Assembly: GCA_016875515.1 (NCBI GenBank)
Contig: VGRA01000005.1
Coordinates: 1-16,677 of the forward strand
DNA: 16,677 nt
Source: Deltaproteobacteria bacterium
GTDB lineage: Bacteria > Myxococcota > Myxococcia > Myxococcales > Myxococcaceae
Direction: 5' to 3'
The notes below the pieces were generated by a model. The model ran no database searches, was not told the DNA's origin, and saw only the letters and a program-made list of their open reading frames with translations. Shown piece after piece: positions 7,777 to 14,568 of the stretch. The position numbers were made by a program, and so were the translations under genes. How positions within the stretch are numbered: position 1 is the first letter of the stretch; every line of letters begins with the position of its first letter.

Positions 7777-8321
7777 CGGGCGGCCTCCCCCTCGGACAGC
7801 AGCGCCTCCAGCTCCCGCTCGTACAGCGGCAGGAACGTCTCGGAGAAGCCCTCGTGCACGTGTCGCACCACGCCGCGCCGGTCCACCAGGAAGGAAGTGG
7901 GCATCACCTTCACCTTCAGCAAGCGCTCGGAGAGCGCCGCGTTGGGATCCCTCAGCACCGGCAACTTCACGCGGTGCGCCTGGAGGAAGGCCGGCAGGAC
8001 TGCCTCGTCCTCGTCCACGTTGAGCGCGTACACCCTCAGCCCGCGCGCGCCGTATGTCTCCTGCAGGTGGGCGTACAGGGGCAGCGCCTCCACGCACGGT
8101 TCGCACCAGGTGGCCCAGACGTCCAGGAGCACCACGTTGCCCCGCTCGGCCGCGAGGTCGAACGGCTCCCCGCTGCCGTACCGCGCCACCTGGAGCGCGA
8201 GCAACTCTGCAGGCGGGCTGCTGACCGGCCCGGCCAGCGGAGGCAGCGCTGCCCGCTGCAGGCACCCGCCCCCAAGCAGCAGGACGGCCGCAAACGCCAC
8301 AAGCCGGACCGAGCCTCTCAT
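7773..8321 (-). CDS. TlpA/ResA-like thioredoxin-fold lipoprotein
   Basis: 182 residues from ATG 8321-8319, overlapping the Mpl stop as ATGA. Residues 1-20 are a signal ending LLLGGGC, a slightly loose lipobox with Cys20. The mature thioredoxin fold carries VWATWCEPC (redox pair Cys73/Cys76), the cis-proline VMPTSF (Pro141) and the TlpA/AhpC-type insertion between them. WCEPC, rather than WCGPC, is common in membrane-anchored TlpA/ResA reductants. It should sit outside the inner membrane and reduce or exchange disulfides on a specific client. The client is not identifiable here. Lipoprotein anchoring, size and lack of a TM helix separate it from DsbA and DsbD. It is an odd passenger in an otherwise cytoplasmic peptidoglycan-recycling operon. 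Confidence 0.93.
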   Translation of the reverse strand: MRGSVRLVAFAAVLLLGGGCLQRAALPPLAGPVSSPPAELLALQVARYGSGEPFDLAAERGNVVLLDVWATWCEPCVEALPLYAHLQETYGARGLRVYALNVDEDEAVLPAFLQAHRVKLPVLRDPNAALSERLLKVKVMPTSFLVDRRGVVRHVHEGFSETFLPLYERELEALLSEGEAAR

Positions 8322-9802
8322 GCCCTTCCCTCCGCGGCGGCGCGCAGATGCCCCATCAGCAGGTCCATGAAGCCGCCGAAGCTCCCGTTGCTCATCACCA
8401 GCAGCACGTCCCCCGGCCGGGCAAAACCGGCCACCTGCCGTGCCAGCCCCGGGACCTCTGCGCTCCCCTCCGCGGGAACGCCGCGGGCGCGGAGGTCCTC
8501 CACCAGCCGCGGCACGTCCAGTTCCTCCCCCACCGGCACCTTGTCGTGCCGCTCGGGGACCTTGATGAAGGCGGCGTCCGCGGCGTCGAACGCGGCGGCG
8601 TAGTCCGACTGGTGGATGTTTCGACGGCTGGTGTTGCTGCGCGGCTCGAAGACGGCCACGAGCCGTCGGCCGGCATAGCGCCCCTTCACCGCGGCCAGCG
8701 TCTCGCGCACCGCGGTGGGGTGGTGGGCAAAGTCGTCCACCACCCGGATGCCGCCCACGTCCGCGCGCACCTCCTGCCGCCGCCTCACGCCGCGAAAGCT
8801 GGCGAAGCCCTCGCGCACCTCGGCGTGCGAGAGGCCCAGCGCGCGCGCGCAGCCGTACACCCCGAGCGCGTTCTCCACGTTGTGGCTGCCGCCGAGCGGG
8901 AGGAGCACCTCGCCCTGGGGCTCGCCCCGCAGCACCACGCCGAAGTGCGCACCGGCCTCGGAGAAGCGCAGGCCTGCGGGCACCACGTCCGCGTCCGCCC
9001 CCTCCTGGCCCCGGTAGGTGACGGGGCGCACCCTCGCGGACTTCGCGAGCGCCACCGCGTTGGGATACGCCGCGCACACAGCGAGCGTCCCGTCCGCGGG
9101 CACCAACTGCACCAGCTTCTCGAAGGCAGACTCGTAGTGGGCGAGGTCACGGTAGATGTCCGCGTGGTCGAACTCCACGGACGTCAGCAGCAGCGTGCGC
9201 GGGCGGTAGTGGAGGAACTTGGGGCCCTTGTCGAAGTAGGCGGTGTCGTACTCATCCCCCTCCACCACCACGTGGGGGCCGGCCCCCACCCGGTAGTTGC
9301 CCGCGTAGTTGAGGGTGACGCCGCCCACCAGGAACGAGGGATCCCGCCCCGCGTGCGCGAGCAAGTGGCCCATCAGCGCGGACGTGGTCGTCTTCCCGTG
9401 GGTGCCGGCCACCACCACCGGGTGGCGCTGCGCGAGGAAAAGCTCCCCGAGCGCGGCGGGGAAGCTCACCTGCGGCAGGCCGCGCTCGCGCACCGCGGTG
9501 GCCTCCGGGTTGACGCGCCGCACGACGTTTCCAATGACGACCAGGTCCGGCTTGGCCAGGTCCAGGTTGCCCGCGGCGTAGGGCGTCATGACCGGGATGC
9601 CCCAGGTGCGCAGCATGTCGCTCATGGGCGGGTAGACGTTCTCGTCGCTGCCCGTCACGTGGAGGCCGGAGGCCTTGAGCATGCCGGCAAAGCTGCCCAT
9701 GCCGGTGCCGGCTACGCCCACCAGGTGGACACGGCGAACGCGCGAGGCGTCCACGTGGGTGACGACGTTGCCGTTGTCCGGCGGGGGCGTGGGGGCATTC
9801 AT
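8318..9802 (-). CDS. mpl: UDP-N-acetylmuramate:L-Ala-gamma-D-Glu-meso-DAP ligase
   Basis: 494 residues, close to the usual Mpl length of about 450-500, from ATG 9802-9800 overlapping the upstream stop as ATGA. It is a Mur-ligase-fold protein. The N-terminal Rossmann part has VHLVGVAGTGMGSFAGMLKASG and GSDENVYPPMSDML (residues 26-64). The ATP loop is AGTHGKTTTSALMGHLL (132-148). The Mpl-type segment EGDEYDTAYFDKGPKFLHYRP comes next, followed by the substrate-site motif DDFAHHPTAVRETL and the C-terminal MSNGSFGGFMDLL. The EGDEYDTAYFDK and FAHHPTAV signatures distinguish Mpl from MurC. It joins recycled tripeptide to UDP-MurNAc in the cytoplasm using ATP, feeding back into peptidoglycan precursor synthesis. 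Genes just upstream in the operon plausibly supply the free tripeptide. It is the best-identified enzyme in this operon. Confidence 0.97.
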   Translation of the reverse strand: MNAPTPPPDNGNVVTHVDASRVRRVHLVGVAGTGMGSFAGMLKASGLHVTGSDENVYPPMSDMLRTWGIPVMTPYAAGNLDLAKPDLVVIGNVVRRVNPEATAVRERGLPQVSFPAALGELFLAQRHPVVVAGTHGKTTTSALMGHLLAHAGRDPSFLVGGVTLNYAGNYRVGAGPHVVVEGDEYDTAYFDKGPKFLHYRPRTLLLTSVEFDHADIYRDLAHYESAFEKLVQLVPADGTLAVCAAYPNAVALAKSARVRPVTYRGQEGADADVVPAGLRFSEAGAHFGVVLRGEPQGEVLLPLGGSHNVENALGVYGCARALGLSHAEVREGFASFRGVRRRQEVRADVGGIRVVDDFAHHPTAVRETLAAVKGRYAGRRLVAVFEPRSNTSRRNIHQSDYAAAFDAADAAFIKVPERHDKVPVGEELDVPRLVEDLRARGVPAEGSAEVPGLARQVAGFARPGDVLLVMSNGSFGGFMDLLMGHLRAAAEGRA

Positions 9803-10947
9803 GCAGGGGAGCCTTCGAGCGAGAGCGCGCGGACGGCCGCGTCGTGGAAGCGAGGACGGAAGTCCCGGAGGGCGAGGTTGCCTCGCCCGTGCGCGGTGCG
9901 GTTGGTGGTGAGCGCGACCACGAGCTGCCGCCCCAGGTCCACCCAGAGGCTCACGCCGGTGAAGCCGGTGTGGCCCACCGCCCCCGGCGGCAGGTTGCCC
10001 ACGTGGGTGCCCGCCGAGGCGGGAGGGGCCGGGGTGTCGAACCCGAGCGCGCGGCTGCTGCCGGGAACCTGCGCGTCCGGGGCGAGCGCAAGGCGCCAGA
10101 GCGGCGCAGGGGCGAGGCGGCCCGCGCCTGCAAGCTCGTCCAACACCGCCTGTCCGAAGCGCGCCACGTCCTCGGCAGGCCCGAACAGCCCTGCGTGGCC
10201 GGCAACGCCGTCAAGCACCCAGGCGTTGTCGTCGTCCACCTCGCCGGGCCGGGAGGGGCGGACGGGGAACGGGGTCCACATCGTCTCCTGGCCGGGGGCG
10301 GGTTCGCGCGGTCGCGTGCTGCCGGTCTGGGGCAGCCCGTCACCCGGGGCCTGGGCGGTGATGCGGCGGAAGGTGGAGGTGAGCCCCAGCGGCGCGGCCA
10401 CGTGCTCCGCGAAGAGGACGTCAAGCGGGGCGCCCAGCACCTGCTCGAGCGCAAAGCCCAGCTGCAGGAAGCCCACGTCGCTGTAGACCGCCTCGATGCT
10501 GCGGGGGCGCCGCAGGCCGCAGGCGAGCACCGCCTTGCGCACCTCGGCGTGGACCTCCTCCCACGTGGCGCGGGGGGTGGCGGGGTCGAACAGCTCGGGC
10601 ACCGCGGGCATCACGCGCGCGAAATAGGGGAGCCACGCCGGCAGGCCGGAGCGGTGGTACAGCAGGTCCGCGAGCGTCACGCCCGCCTCGGCGGCGGGGG
10701 TGCCGGGAAAGAGGCGGGAGAGCGGCGTGGACGGCCCCACCCTGCCCTGCCCCCACCCGCGCAAGAACAGCGCGGTGGTGCACATCACCTTGGTCAGCGA
10801 GGCGAGATCAAACGGCGTCTGGTCATCCACGGGGCCGGCAGTGCCGGAGAAGGCCTGCGCGCCGCGGTGGAGCACCACCGCCTGCGCGGCGGGGAAGGCG
10901 CCGTCCTGGACGCCGGCGTCCAGCAGTTGCTGCAACGGGTGGCTCAC
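9799..10947 (-). CDS. AmiE-like serine hydrolase (beta-lactamase/PBP fold), likely muropeptide amidase
   Basis: 382 residues from GTG 10947-10945, overlapping the LD-carboxypeptidase stop as GTGA. It has the three active-site elements of serine beta-lactamase-like enzymes: Ser50-Leu-Thr-Lys53 (LASLTKVMCT), Tyr155-Ser-Asp157 (AVYSDVGF) and His326-Thr-Gly (VGHTGFTGVS). The segment DDDNAWVLDGVAGHAGLFG resembles the one I associate with AmiE/YbbE and NagZ-fused amidase domains, which cut MurNAc from L-Ala in muropeptides. Sitting directly between an LD-carboxypeptidase gene and mpl supports that role. No signal peptide or lipobox is visible, so unlike the secreted Bacillus enzyme it should work in the cytoplasm. 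An esterase or D-Ala-D-Ala peptidase activity cannot be excluded from motifs alone. Confidence 0.87.
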   Translation of the reverse strand: MSHPLQQLLDAGVQDGAFPAAQAVVLHRGAQAFSGTAGPVDDQTPFDLASLTKVMCTTALFLRGWGQGRVGPSTPLSRLFPGTPAAEAGVTLADLLYHRSGLPAWLPYFARVMPAVPELFDPATPRATWEEVHAEVRKAVLACGLRRPRSIEAVYSDVGFLQLGFALEQVLGAPLDVLFAEHVAAPLGLTSTFRRITAQAPGDGLPQTGSTRPREPAPGQETMWTPFPVRPSRPGEVDDDNAWVLDGVAGHAGLFGPAEDVARFGQAVLDELAGAGRLAPAPLWRLALAPDAQVPGSSRALGFDTPAPPASAGTHVGNLPPGAVGHTGFTGVSLWVDLGRQLVVALTTNRTAHGRGNLALRDFRPRFHDAAVRALSLEGSPA

Positions 10948-11846
10948 GCGGCCCCCCGGCGGGGCGACACCCCGGGCTCGAGGAAGGACAGGCTGCGCGC
11001 CGGCCCGTCCAACCGGACACGCACCCCGAGCGGGACCGCGAGGTTCACCTCACCGTGGCCCACCGGGAAGCCGGCCACGCACGGCTTTCCGAGCGCCTGT
11101 GCGAGCTCCCGCAGGACGTCCGCGCTGGACCCAGCCGCGTCCTTCTCCTCGCACCCGGTAAATTCTCCGAGCGCGATGCCGGCCACCGCGTCCAGCGCGC
11201 CCGCCAGCTTCAGCTGCGTCCACATCCGGTCCAGCCGGTAGGGGCGCTCCCCGACGTCTTCGAGGAGCAGCACCGCGCCGCGGAGGTCCGGCAGGTACGG
11301 CGTCCCCACCAGGGACGCGACGAGCGAGAGGTTGCCCCCCACGAGCCGACCCTCGGCCACGCAGGGCACGAAGGTCTCCGTGCCCTCGAGGGCGGGCGCG
11401 GGCTCGGGCGTCTCCATCAAGCGGAAGAGGCGCTCCACGGCATGCGGGGGCTGGCGCCCGAGCTGCGTGACGACCGGTCCATGGAGGCTCATGACGCCGC
11501 GGGATTGGAGCCCCAGGTGCAGCGCGGTGATGTCCGAGAAGCCCACGAGCAGGGCAGGGTTGAGCACCCGGGGCGGCAGGGTGGGCAACAGGTGCATGGC
11601 GCCGAAGCCGCCGCGCGCGCAGACCGAGGCGAGTCCGGACGAGAGCCAGGCGGCCAGTTCGTCCTGCCTGCGCCCCGCTGTACCGGCGAGGTAGCGGTGG
11701 CGGCTGTCCAGGCCGGGGGCGAGCTCCACGGTGTAGCGGGACCGCAGAACGGCGAGCCCTGCCTCGAAGGGGGCAGACTCGAAGGGCCCGGAAGGGGCGA
11801 TGACGCGCAGCGTGTCACCCGGTGCGAGCGCGGGAGGAGGAATCAC
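10944..11846 (-). CDS. ldcA: Murein tetrapeptide LD-carboxypeptidase (S66 family)
   Basis: 300 residues, normal for S66 peptidases, from GTG 11846-11844. The N-terminal APGDTLRVIAPSGP start is family-typical, followed by CARGGFGAMHLLPTL. The catalytic triad is visible: Ser104 in VGFSDITAL, Glu196 in LLLEDVGERPYR and His264 in FPVGHGEVNLAVPLG. There is no export signal, so it is cytoplasmic. It would remove the terminal D-Ala from recycled L-Ala-D-Glu-DAP-D-Ala tetrapeptide, giving the tripeptide that Mpl prefers. It is the first gene of the five-gene minus-strand operon; all four junctions downstream are 4-base overlaps. The related MccF self-immunity peptidases share the fold. Genomic linkage to mpl favours the recycling enzyme. 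Upstream there is only a 68-base gap shared with a divergent gene. Confidence 0.93.
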   Translation of the reverse strand: MIPPPALAPGDTLRVIAPSGPFESAPFEAGLAVLRSRYTVELAPGLDSRHRYLAGTAGRRQDELAAWLSSGLASVCARGGFGAMHLLPTLPPRVLNPALLVGFSDITALHLGLQSRGVMSLHGPVVTQLGRQPPHAVERLFRLMETPEPAPALEGTETFVPCVAEGRLVGGNLSLVASLVGTPYLPDLRGAVLLLEDVGERPYRLDRMWTQLKLAGALDAVAGIALGEFTGCEEKDAAGSSADVLRELAQALGKPCVAGFPVGHGEVNLAVPLGVRVRLDGPARSLSFLEPGVSPRRGAA

Positions 11847-11914
11847 GGCGCGACGTCATAGCACCGGGGCGTGCTGCGCGGTCGCGCTCCCGGTATACGG
11901 AGGAGCGCTTCGCC
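11847..11914. promoter_or_regulatory. Divergent 68-base intergenic region
   Basis: This gap must hold the promoters for the minus-strand recycling operon and the plus-strand secreted-protein gene. On the minus strand, TGCTATGAC (complement of 11855-11863) resembles an extended -10 and would place transcription start almost at the ldcA GTG, suggesting a very short leader; no good -35 is seen. On the plus strand, GGAGGA at 11899-11904 is a strong ribosome-binding site 10 bases before ATG 11915. No convincing plus-strand promoter is visible. Confidence 0.35.
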
Positions 11915-12694
11915 ATGCGTCCCCTGACCTCCACGGCCGCTGTCCGCATGCTCGCCCTACTGGCGTTGACGGTGGCGTCCGCTGCGGGCGCTGACGAGGG
12001 ACCGGTCGTCCGGCGCGAGCTGGCCCCGCACTTTGCCCCGGACGAAGCGTTCCTGGCGCAGGGGGGCGTCCAGTACTTCTACGACTACTTCGACAAGGAC
12101 GAGGCCGCCGGACAGGAGCGGGAGTTCCCGGCCTTCCGGGGGTTGGACCCCGCGGGGCGCTGGGAGGCGCGGCGGGATCCGCTGTACCGGGTGGTTGCGC
12201 GGTTCGTGTACGACATACACAAGGACGTCTCGTTCTTCTCCGCCGCGCGGGTGAAGGACGTGGCGTACATGAACCGGGTGTGCCCGTCCTGCAACATCCG
12301 CGAGGCGCCCGGTGGGCTGTACCGGGTGGGCCAGATGCCGGCCAACACGTCCCGGGTTCGCTGCTTCGACCGGGGGCAGTTCCAGGCGGTGCAGTCCGAG
12401 CCATGGGCGCAGCAACTGCTGGGGCTGACCCGGGGAATGGGGACGCCGGACGCCGTGGTGCTGCAGGAGAACTTCGACTTCGAGCGGATCGTCGGGATGC
12501 AGACCGGCGAGGGCAGCACCACCGTGACGGCCCACTACGCGCTGGGGCCAGGGCGGACGCGCATCGCGGTGCACCTGGTGACGCTGATGCACAACATCCC
12601 GCCCTTCTTCCTGGGGGGAACGGGGCGCGTGAAGGACATCACGCTGGAGGGGGCGCTGTCCCTCATCCGGCAGCTGCGGCGCTACGGCGAGTGA
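11915..12694 (+). CDS. Secreted protein of unknown function with CxxC
   Basis: The ATG at 11915 is chosen over the frame's first ATG at 11822 because GGAGGA lies just upstream and a signal peptide follows (RMLALLALTVASAAG, cleavage near residue 26). The precursor is 259 residues. The mature protein is rich in aromatics (GGVQYFYDYFDKD, YRVVARFVYDIHKDVSFFSAA) and has Cys123-Pro-Ser-Cys126 in RVCPSCNIRE plus a third Cys150. The C-terminal half is beta-rich (TVTAHYALGPGRTRIAVHLVTLMHNIPPFF) and ends in an amphipathic helix. I know no family for it. It is divergent from the murein-recycling operon, and its end overlaps the convergent methyltransferase gene by 13 bases. The lone TlpA-like oxidoreductase nearby could act on its cysteines, which is speculation. 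Confidence 0.8.
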   Translation: MRPLTSTAAVRMLALLALTVASAAGADEGPVVRRELAPHFAPDEAFLAQGGVQYFYDYFDKDEAAGQEREFPAFRGLDPAGRWEARRDPLYRVVARFVYDIHKDVSFFSAARVKDVAYMNRVCPSCNIREAPGGLYRVGQMPANTSRVRCFDRGQFQAVQSEPWAQQLLGLTRGMGTPDAVVLQENFDFERIVGMQTGEGSTTVTAHYALGPGRTRIAVHLVTLMHNIPPFFLGGTGRVKDITLEGALSLIRQLRRYGE

Positions 12695-13935
12695 GGCGCA
12701 TCCCAGGCGGCGGCGAAAAAGCCGTCGGTACCGTGGCGGTGCGGGAGGGCGCGGAAGCAGCCATGGTGGGCGAAGGGGGCGGCCCAATCCGGGAGGACCC
12801 GGCGCAGCTGCGGGTGACGCGCCTCGAAGGCCTCGGCCACGGCCTCGTTCTCCTCGTGGCGGAGGGTGCAGGTGGCGTAAACGAGCCTACCGCCTGGGCG
12901 GAGGTGGCGGAGCCCCTGCTCGAGCAGCTGGAGTTGGAGCGGAGGCCAGCGTTCGAAGCTGGCGGGGTCCATCCGGAAGCGGGCATCCGGTCCGCGGCGG
13001 AGGGCGCCCACCTCGCTGCAGGGGGCGTCCACGAGCGCGCGGTCCACGCGGAGGTTCGCAGGGAGGCTGCCGCAGTGGATGCGGACATGGTGGATGCGGG
13101 CGCGCTCGGCCCGCCGCTGCAAGCGGTCCAGGCGTTCACCGTCGACGTCGAAGGCGTGGACGCGTCCGGTGGGGCCAACGGAGGCGGCGAGCTGGAGCGT
13201 CTTGCCGCCTGCGCCGGCGCAGAGGTCCAGGACGGAGTCCCCTTTTCGCGCCTCCACGAGCTCGCCGAGCAGCTGGCTGCCCTCGTCCTGGACCTCGAAG
13301 AGGGACTCCCGGTGGGCGGTGAGGCCGTACAGGTTGGGGCGCAGGGAGGTGACGTGGAGGCCATGGGGGGCGTGGAGGCAGGGCTGGGTGGAGCGGCCTT
13401 CCGCGGAGAGTTGCTGGGCGAGCGCCTCGCGGGAGGTGAGGAGGGCGTGGGCGCGTAGGGTGACCGGGCCGGGGAGCGAGAGGGATTCGAGGAAGGGCTC
13501 CGCGTCCGTTCCGAGCTCGCGAAGGGCGAGGGCGGCCAACCAGTCCGGGGTGGACCAGCGGTGGGCGAGCGTGTCCGGTTCACCCTCCCGGAGTGTCGGG
13601 GCCGCTGGGAGCCGGGCAAGCTGCGTGGCCTCCCCCGCGGGCAGCCCGGTGCCGGCGAGGAGCGCGAACCAGAGGGCGTCTGGGGCGTCATCGCCGACGA
13701 ACCAGGCCAGCCGGCGGCGCCAGAGGGCGACGTTGAAGGTGGACTCGGCGAGGGCACGGCGCTGCGGGGACGTTGCAGTGCGGTGGCGGCGCAGGAGTGC
13801 GTCCAGCTCGCGCTCGGCGGGCTCCCCCGCGAGTACGCGCTCAAGGGTGGCGAGGAGCTGCGGAGCCACCGGGGCGACCGACTTCCAGTCGATCCCTGAG
13901 AGCCGGGCACAGGTGGGACGTGGGAGTACGGGCAC
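12682..13935 (-). CDS. RsmB/NOP-family rRNA (cytosine-5) methyltransferase
   Basis: 417 residues if started at GTG 13935. The frame stays open to an ATG at 13995, but that extension covers the tRNA promoter and translates to protein unlike the rest, so I reject it; the exact start is uncertain. The SAM-binding motif VLDLCAGAGGKTLQLA begins near residue 235. DAPCSEVGALRRGPDARFR (about 303-321) carries the motif IV cysteine, and VYATCTLRHEENE (Cys356) carries the motif VI catalytic cysteine. This pair of cysteines defines RNA m5C methyltransferases. A preceding GLTAHRESLFEVQDEGSQL segment is the usual lead-in to the fold. The N-terminal 170 residues are helical and may correspond to the NusB-like domain of RsmB, but I cannot confirm it. 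RsmB modifies C967 of 16S rRNA in E. coli. Another rRNA or tRNA target is possible. Confidence 0.92.
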   Translation of the reverse strand: MPVLPRPTCARLSGIDWKSVAPVAPQLLATLERVLAGEPAERELDALLRRHRTATSPQRRALAESTFNVALWRRRLAWFVGDDAPDALWFALLAGTGLPAGEATQLARLPAAPTLREGEPDTLAHRWSTPDWLAALALRELGTDAEPFLESLSLPGPVTLRAHALLTSREALAQQLSAEGRSTQPCLHAPHGLHVTSLRPNLYGLTAHRESLFEVQDEGSQLLGELVEARKGDSVLDLCAGAGGKTLQLAASVGPTGRVHAFDVDGERLDRLQRRAERARIHHVRIHCGSLPANLRVDRALVDAPCSEVGALRRGPDARFRMDPASFERWPPLQLQLLEQGLRHLRPGGRLVYATCTLRHEENEAVAEAFEARHPQLRRVLPDWAAPFAHHGCFRALPHRHGTDGFFAAAWDAPHSP

Positions 13936-13942
13936 TGGGTTG

Positions 13943-13971
13943 TTGACTTCGAAAAAGGTCGGCTTTACAAG
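13943..13971 (+). promoter_or_regulatory. Promoter of tRNA-Asn
   Basis: TTGACT at 13943-13948 matches the -35 consensus at 5 of 6 positions. After exactly 17 bases comes TACAAG at 13966-13971, 4 of 6 for -10. The bases after it (GCGCCCC) form a GC-rich discriminator of the kind found at stringently controlled stable-RNA promoters. Predicted start near 13978 leaves a leader of about 20 bases before the tRNA. Confidence 0.75.
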
Positions 13972-13997
13972 GCGCCCCGTCGTTACAGCCACCATTT

Positions 13998-14070
13998 TCC
14001 CCGATAGCTCAGCTGGTAGAGCAGCGGACTGTTAATCCGCGTGTCCCTGGTTCGAGTCCAGGTCGGGGAG
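13998..14070 (+). tRNA. tRNA-Asn (anticodon GTT)
   Basis: A full cloverleaf can be drawn. The acceptor stem TCCCCGA (13998-14004) pairs with TCGGGGA (14063-14069), with discriminator G14070. The D arm is GCTCAGCTGGTAGAGC. The anticodon stem GCGGA/TCCGC encloses loop CTGTTAA, with GTT at 14031-14033. The T arm CCTGG/CCAGG encloses TTCGAGT. The 3' CCA is not encoded. The gene reads AAC/AAU as asparagine. It lies between housekeeping genes on the left and accessory-type genes on the right. Confidence 0.97.
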
Positions 14071-14116
14071 CTACTTGAGCGTCCGCACCAACGGTCGCTC
14101 CCCAAGTTTAAACAAA

Positions 14117-14142
14117 GCCCTCGGAGAGAAATCTCCGGGGGC
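14117..14142. terminator. Strong hairpin downstream of tRNA, likely terminator
   Basis: An 11-bp stem (14117-14127 with 14132-14142, one G-T wobble) closes a GAAA tetraloop. On the plus strand it is followed by GTCGTCTTTCCC, a weak U-tract. On the minus strand it is followed by TTTGTTTAAAC, a better one. It is well placed to end tRNA-Asn transcription 47 bases after the tRNA and to block antisense transcription from the right. The flanking GTTTAAAC (14107-14114) is an 8-base palindrome. Confidence 0.55.
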
Positions 14143-14216
14143 GTCGTCTTTCCCGCCCTGTATTCCGGGCAGTTGCGCTCCCCTCCCCGCCTACGTGGCT
14201 CTGGACAGGGTTCGAG

Positions 14217-14398
14217 CAGAGAGCGATTCGGCACCCAGGTGGCGCGCCCCGAGGGCGCTCTGGACGGCTCTCGCGCTCTCTGTCTCGTCCAGTGGGGAGA
14301 GAGAAACAGAGAGCGTTTAACGGTTTGGCCCCTCCAGCGTGGACGGGTCCGCGACAGGTTAACTGTCCACCTCGGGCGCGCCCGCCCGACGCTCTCTG
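14217..14398. repeat. Four alternating copies of CAGAGAGCG
   Basis: CAGAGAGCG occurs at 14217-14225 and 14307-14315. Its exact reverse complement CGCTCTCTG occurs at 14274-14282 and 14390-14398. The order is forward, reverse, forward, reverse. The middle two extend to a perfect 10-bp inverted repeat (14274-14283 with 14306-14315) around a 22-base loop, followed by TTTAA. In RNA, segments could pair 1-2 and 3-4, or 2-3, so alternative folds are possible. Confidence 0.8.
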
Positions 14399-14453
14399 GA
14401 GCGCCATGCCGGCCCCCGGCGCGGACACACCCGGCCGCTTTCCGCCTCGTGTC

Positions 14454-14475
14454 CGCCACCGTAGTGGCGTATAAA
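14454..14475 (+). promoter_or_regulatory. Palindrome plus TATAAA, candidate promoter/operator of nuclease gene
   Basis: CGCCAC-CGTA-GTGGCG (14454-14469) is a perfect 6-bp inverted repeat with a 4-base centre. It directly abuts TATAAA (14470-14475), 5 of 6 for a -10 box. No good -35 lies 16-18 bases upstream, so an activator or another sigma factor may be needed. The palindrome would fall in the spacer, where a repressor or MerR-type regulator could bind. Transcription would start near 14482, leaving a leader of about 87 bases before the ATG at 14569. Confidence 0.35.
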
Positions 14476-14568
14476 GCCCGCCAGTCTCAGAGAAACAATG
14501 AGCGCCGCGACGCCAACCGCCGGGAATCCGGGGGCTTCCGTGCGGCGACCACCAGCGGGTCACTTCAC

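Larger units (their letters stand above)
14143..14568. other. Non-coding stretch rich in inverted repeats
   Basis: About 426 bases without a convincing gene: open frames here have no ribosome site, no recognisable product and run through repeats. It holds four copies of a 9-mer in alternating orientation (listed separately), an imperfect palindrome GACAG-GTTAA-CTGTC at 14353-14367, and a promoter-like TATAAA with an adjoining palindrome near 14454-14475. The last roughly 90 bases are presumably the leader of the nuclease gene. It may be regulatory or degraded mobile DNA. Confidence 0.5.

Noticed and set aside
8348..10486. Very long plus-strand frame (over 700 codons) opposite mpl and the serine hydrolase
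   Set aside because: A shadow of two well-identified minus-strand enzymes; its composition is His/Arg/Gly/Val-biased with no domain.
13936..13995. Upstream start (ATG 13995) for the RNA methyltransferase
   Set aside because: It would run through the tRNA promoter, and the added residues do not look like the family; GTG 13935 is the last in-frame start before the protein-like sequence, though still uncertain.
14065..14103. Inverted repeat GGGGAGC (tRNA 3' end) / GCTCCCC as a possible attachment-site remnant
   Set aside because: Only 7 bases and inverted, not direct; tRNA-type attachment sites leave a longer direct repeat of the 3' end, which I could not find in the window.
14041..14568. N-terminal extension of the nuclease frame beginning inside the tRNA
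   Set aside because: It starts in the anticodon-arm/variable-loop region of tRNA-Asn, crosses the terminator hairpin and repeat array, and has no family similarity; homology begins just after ATG 14569.
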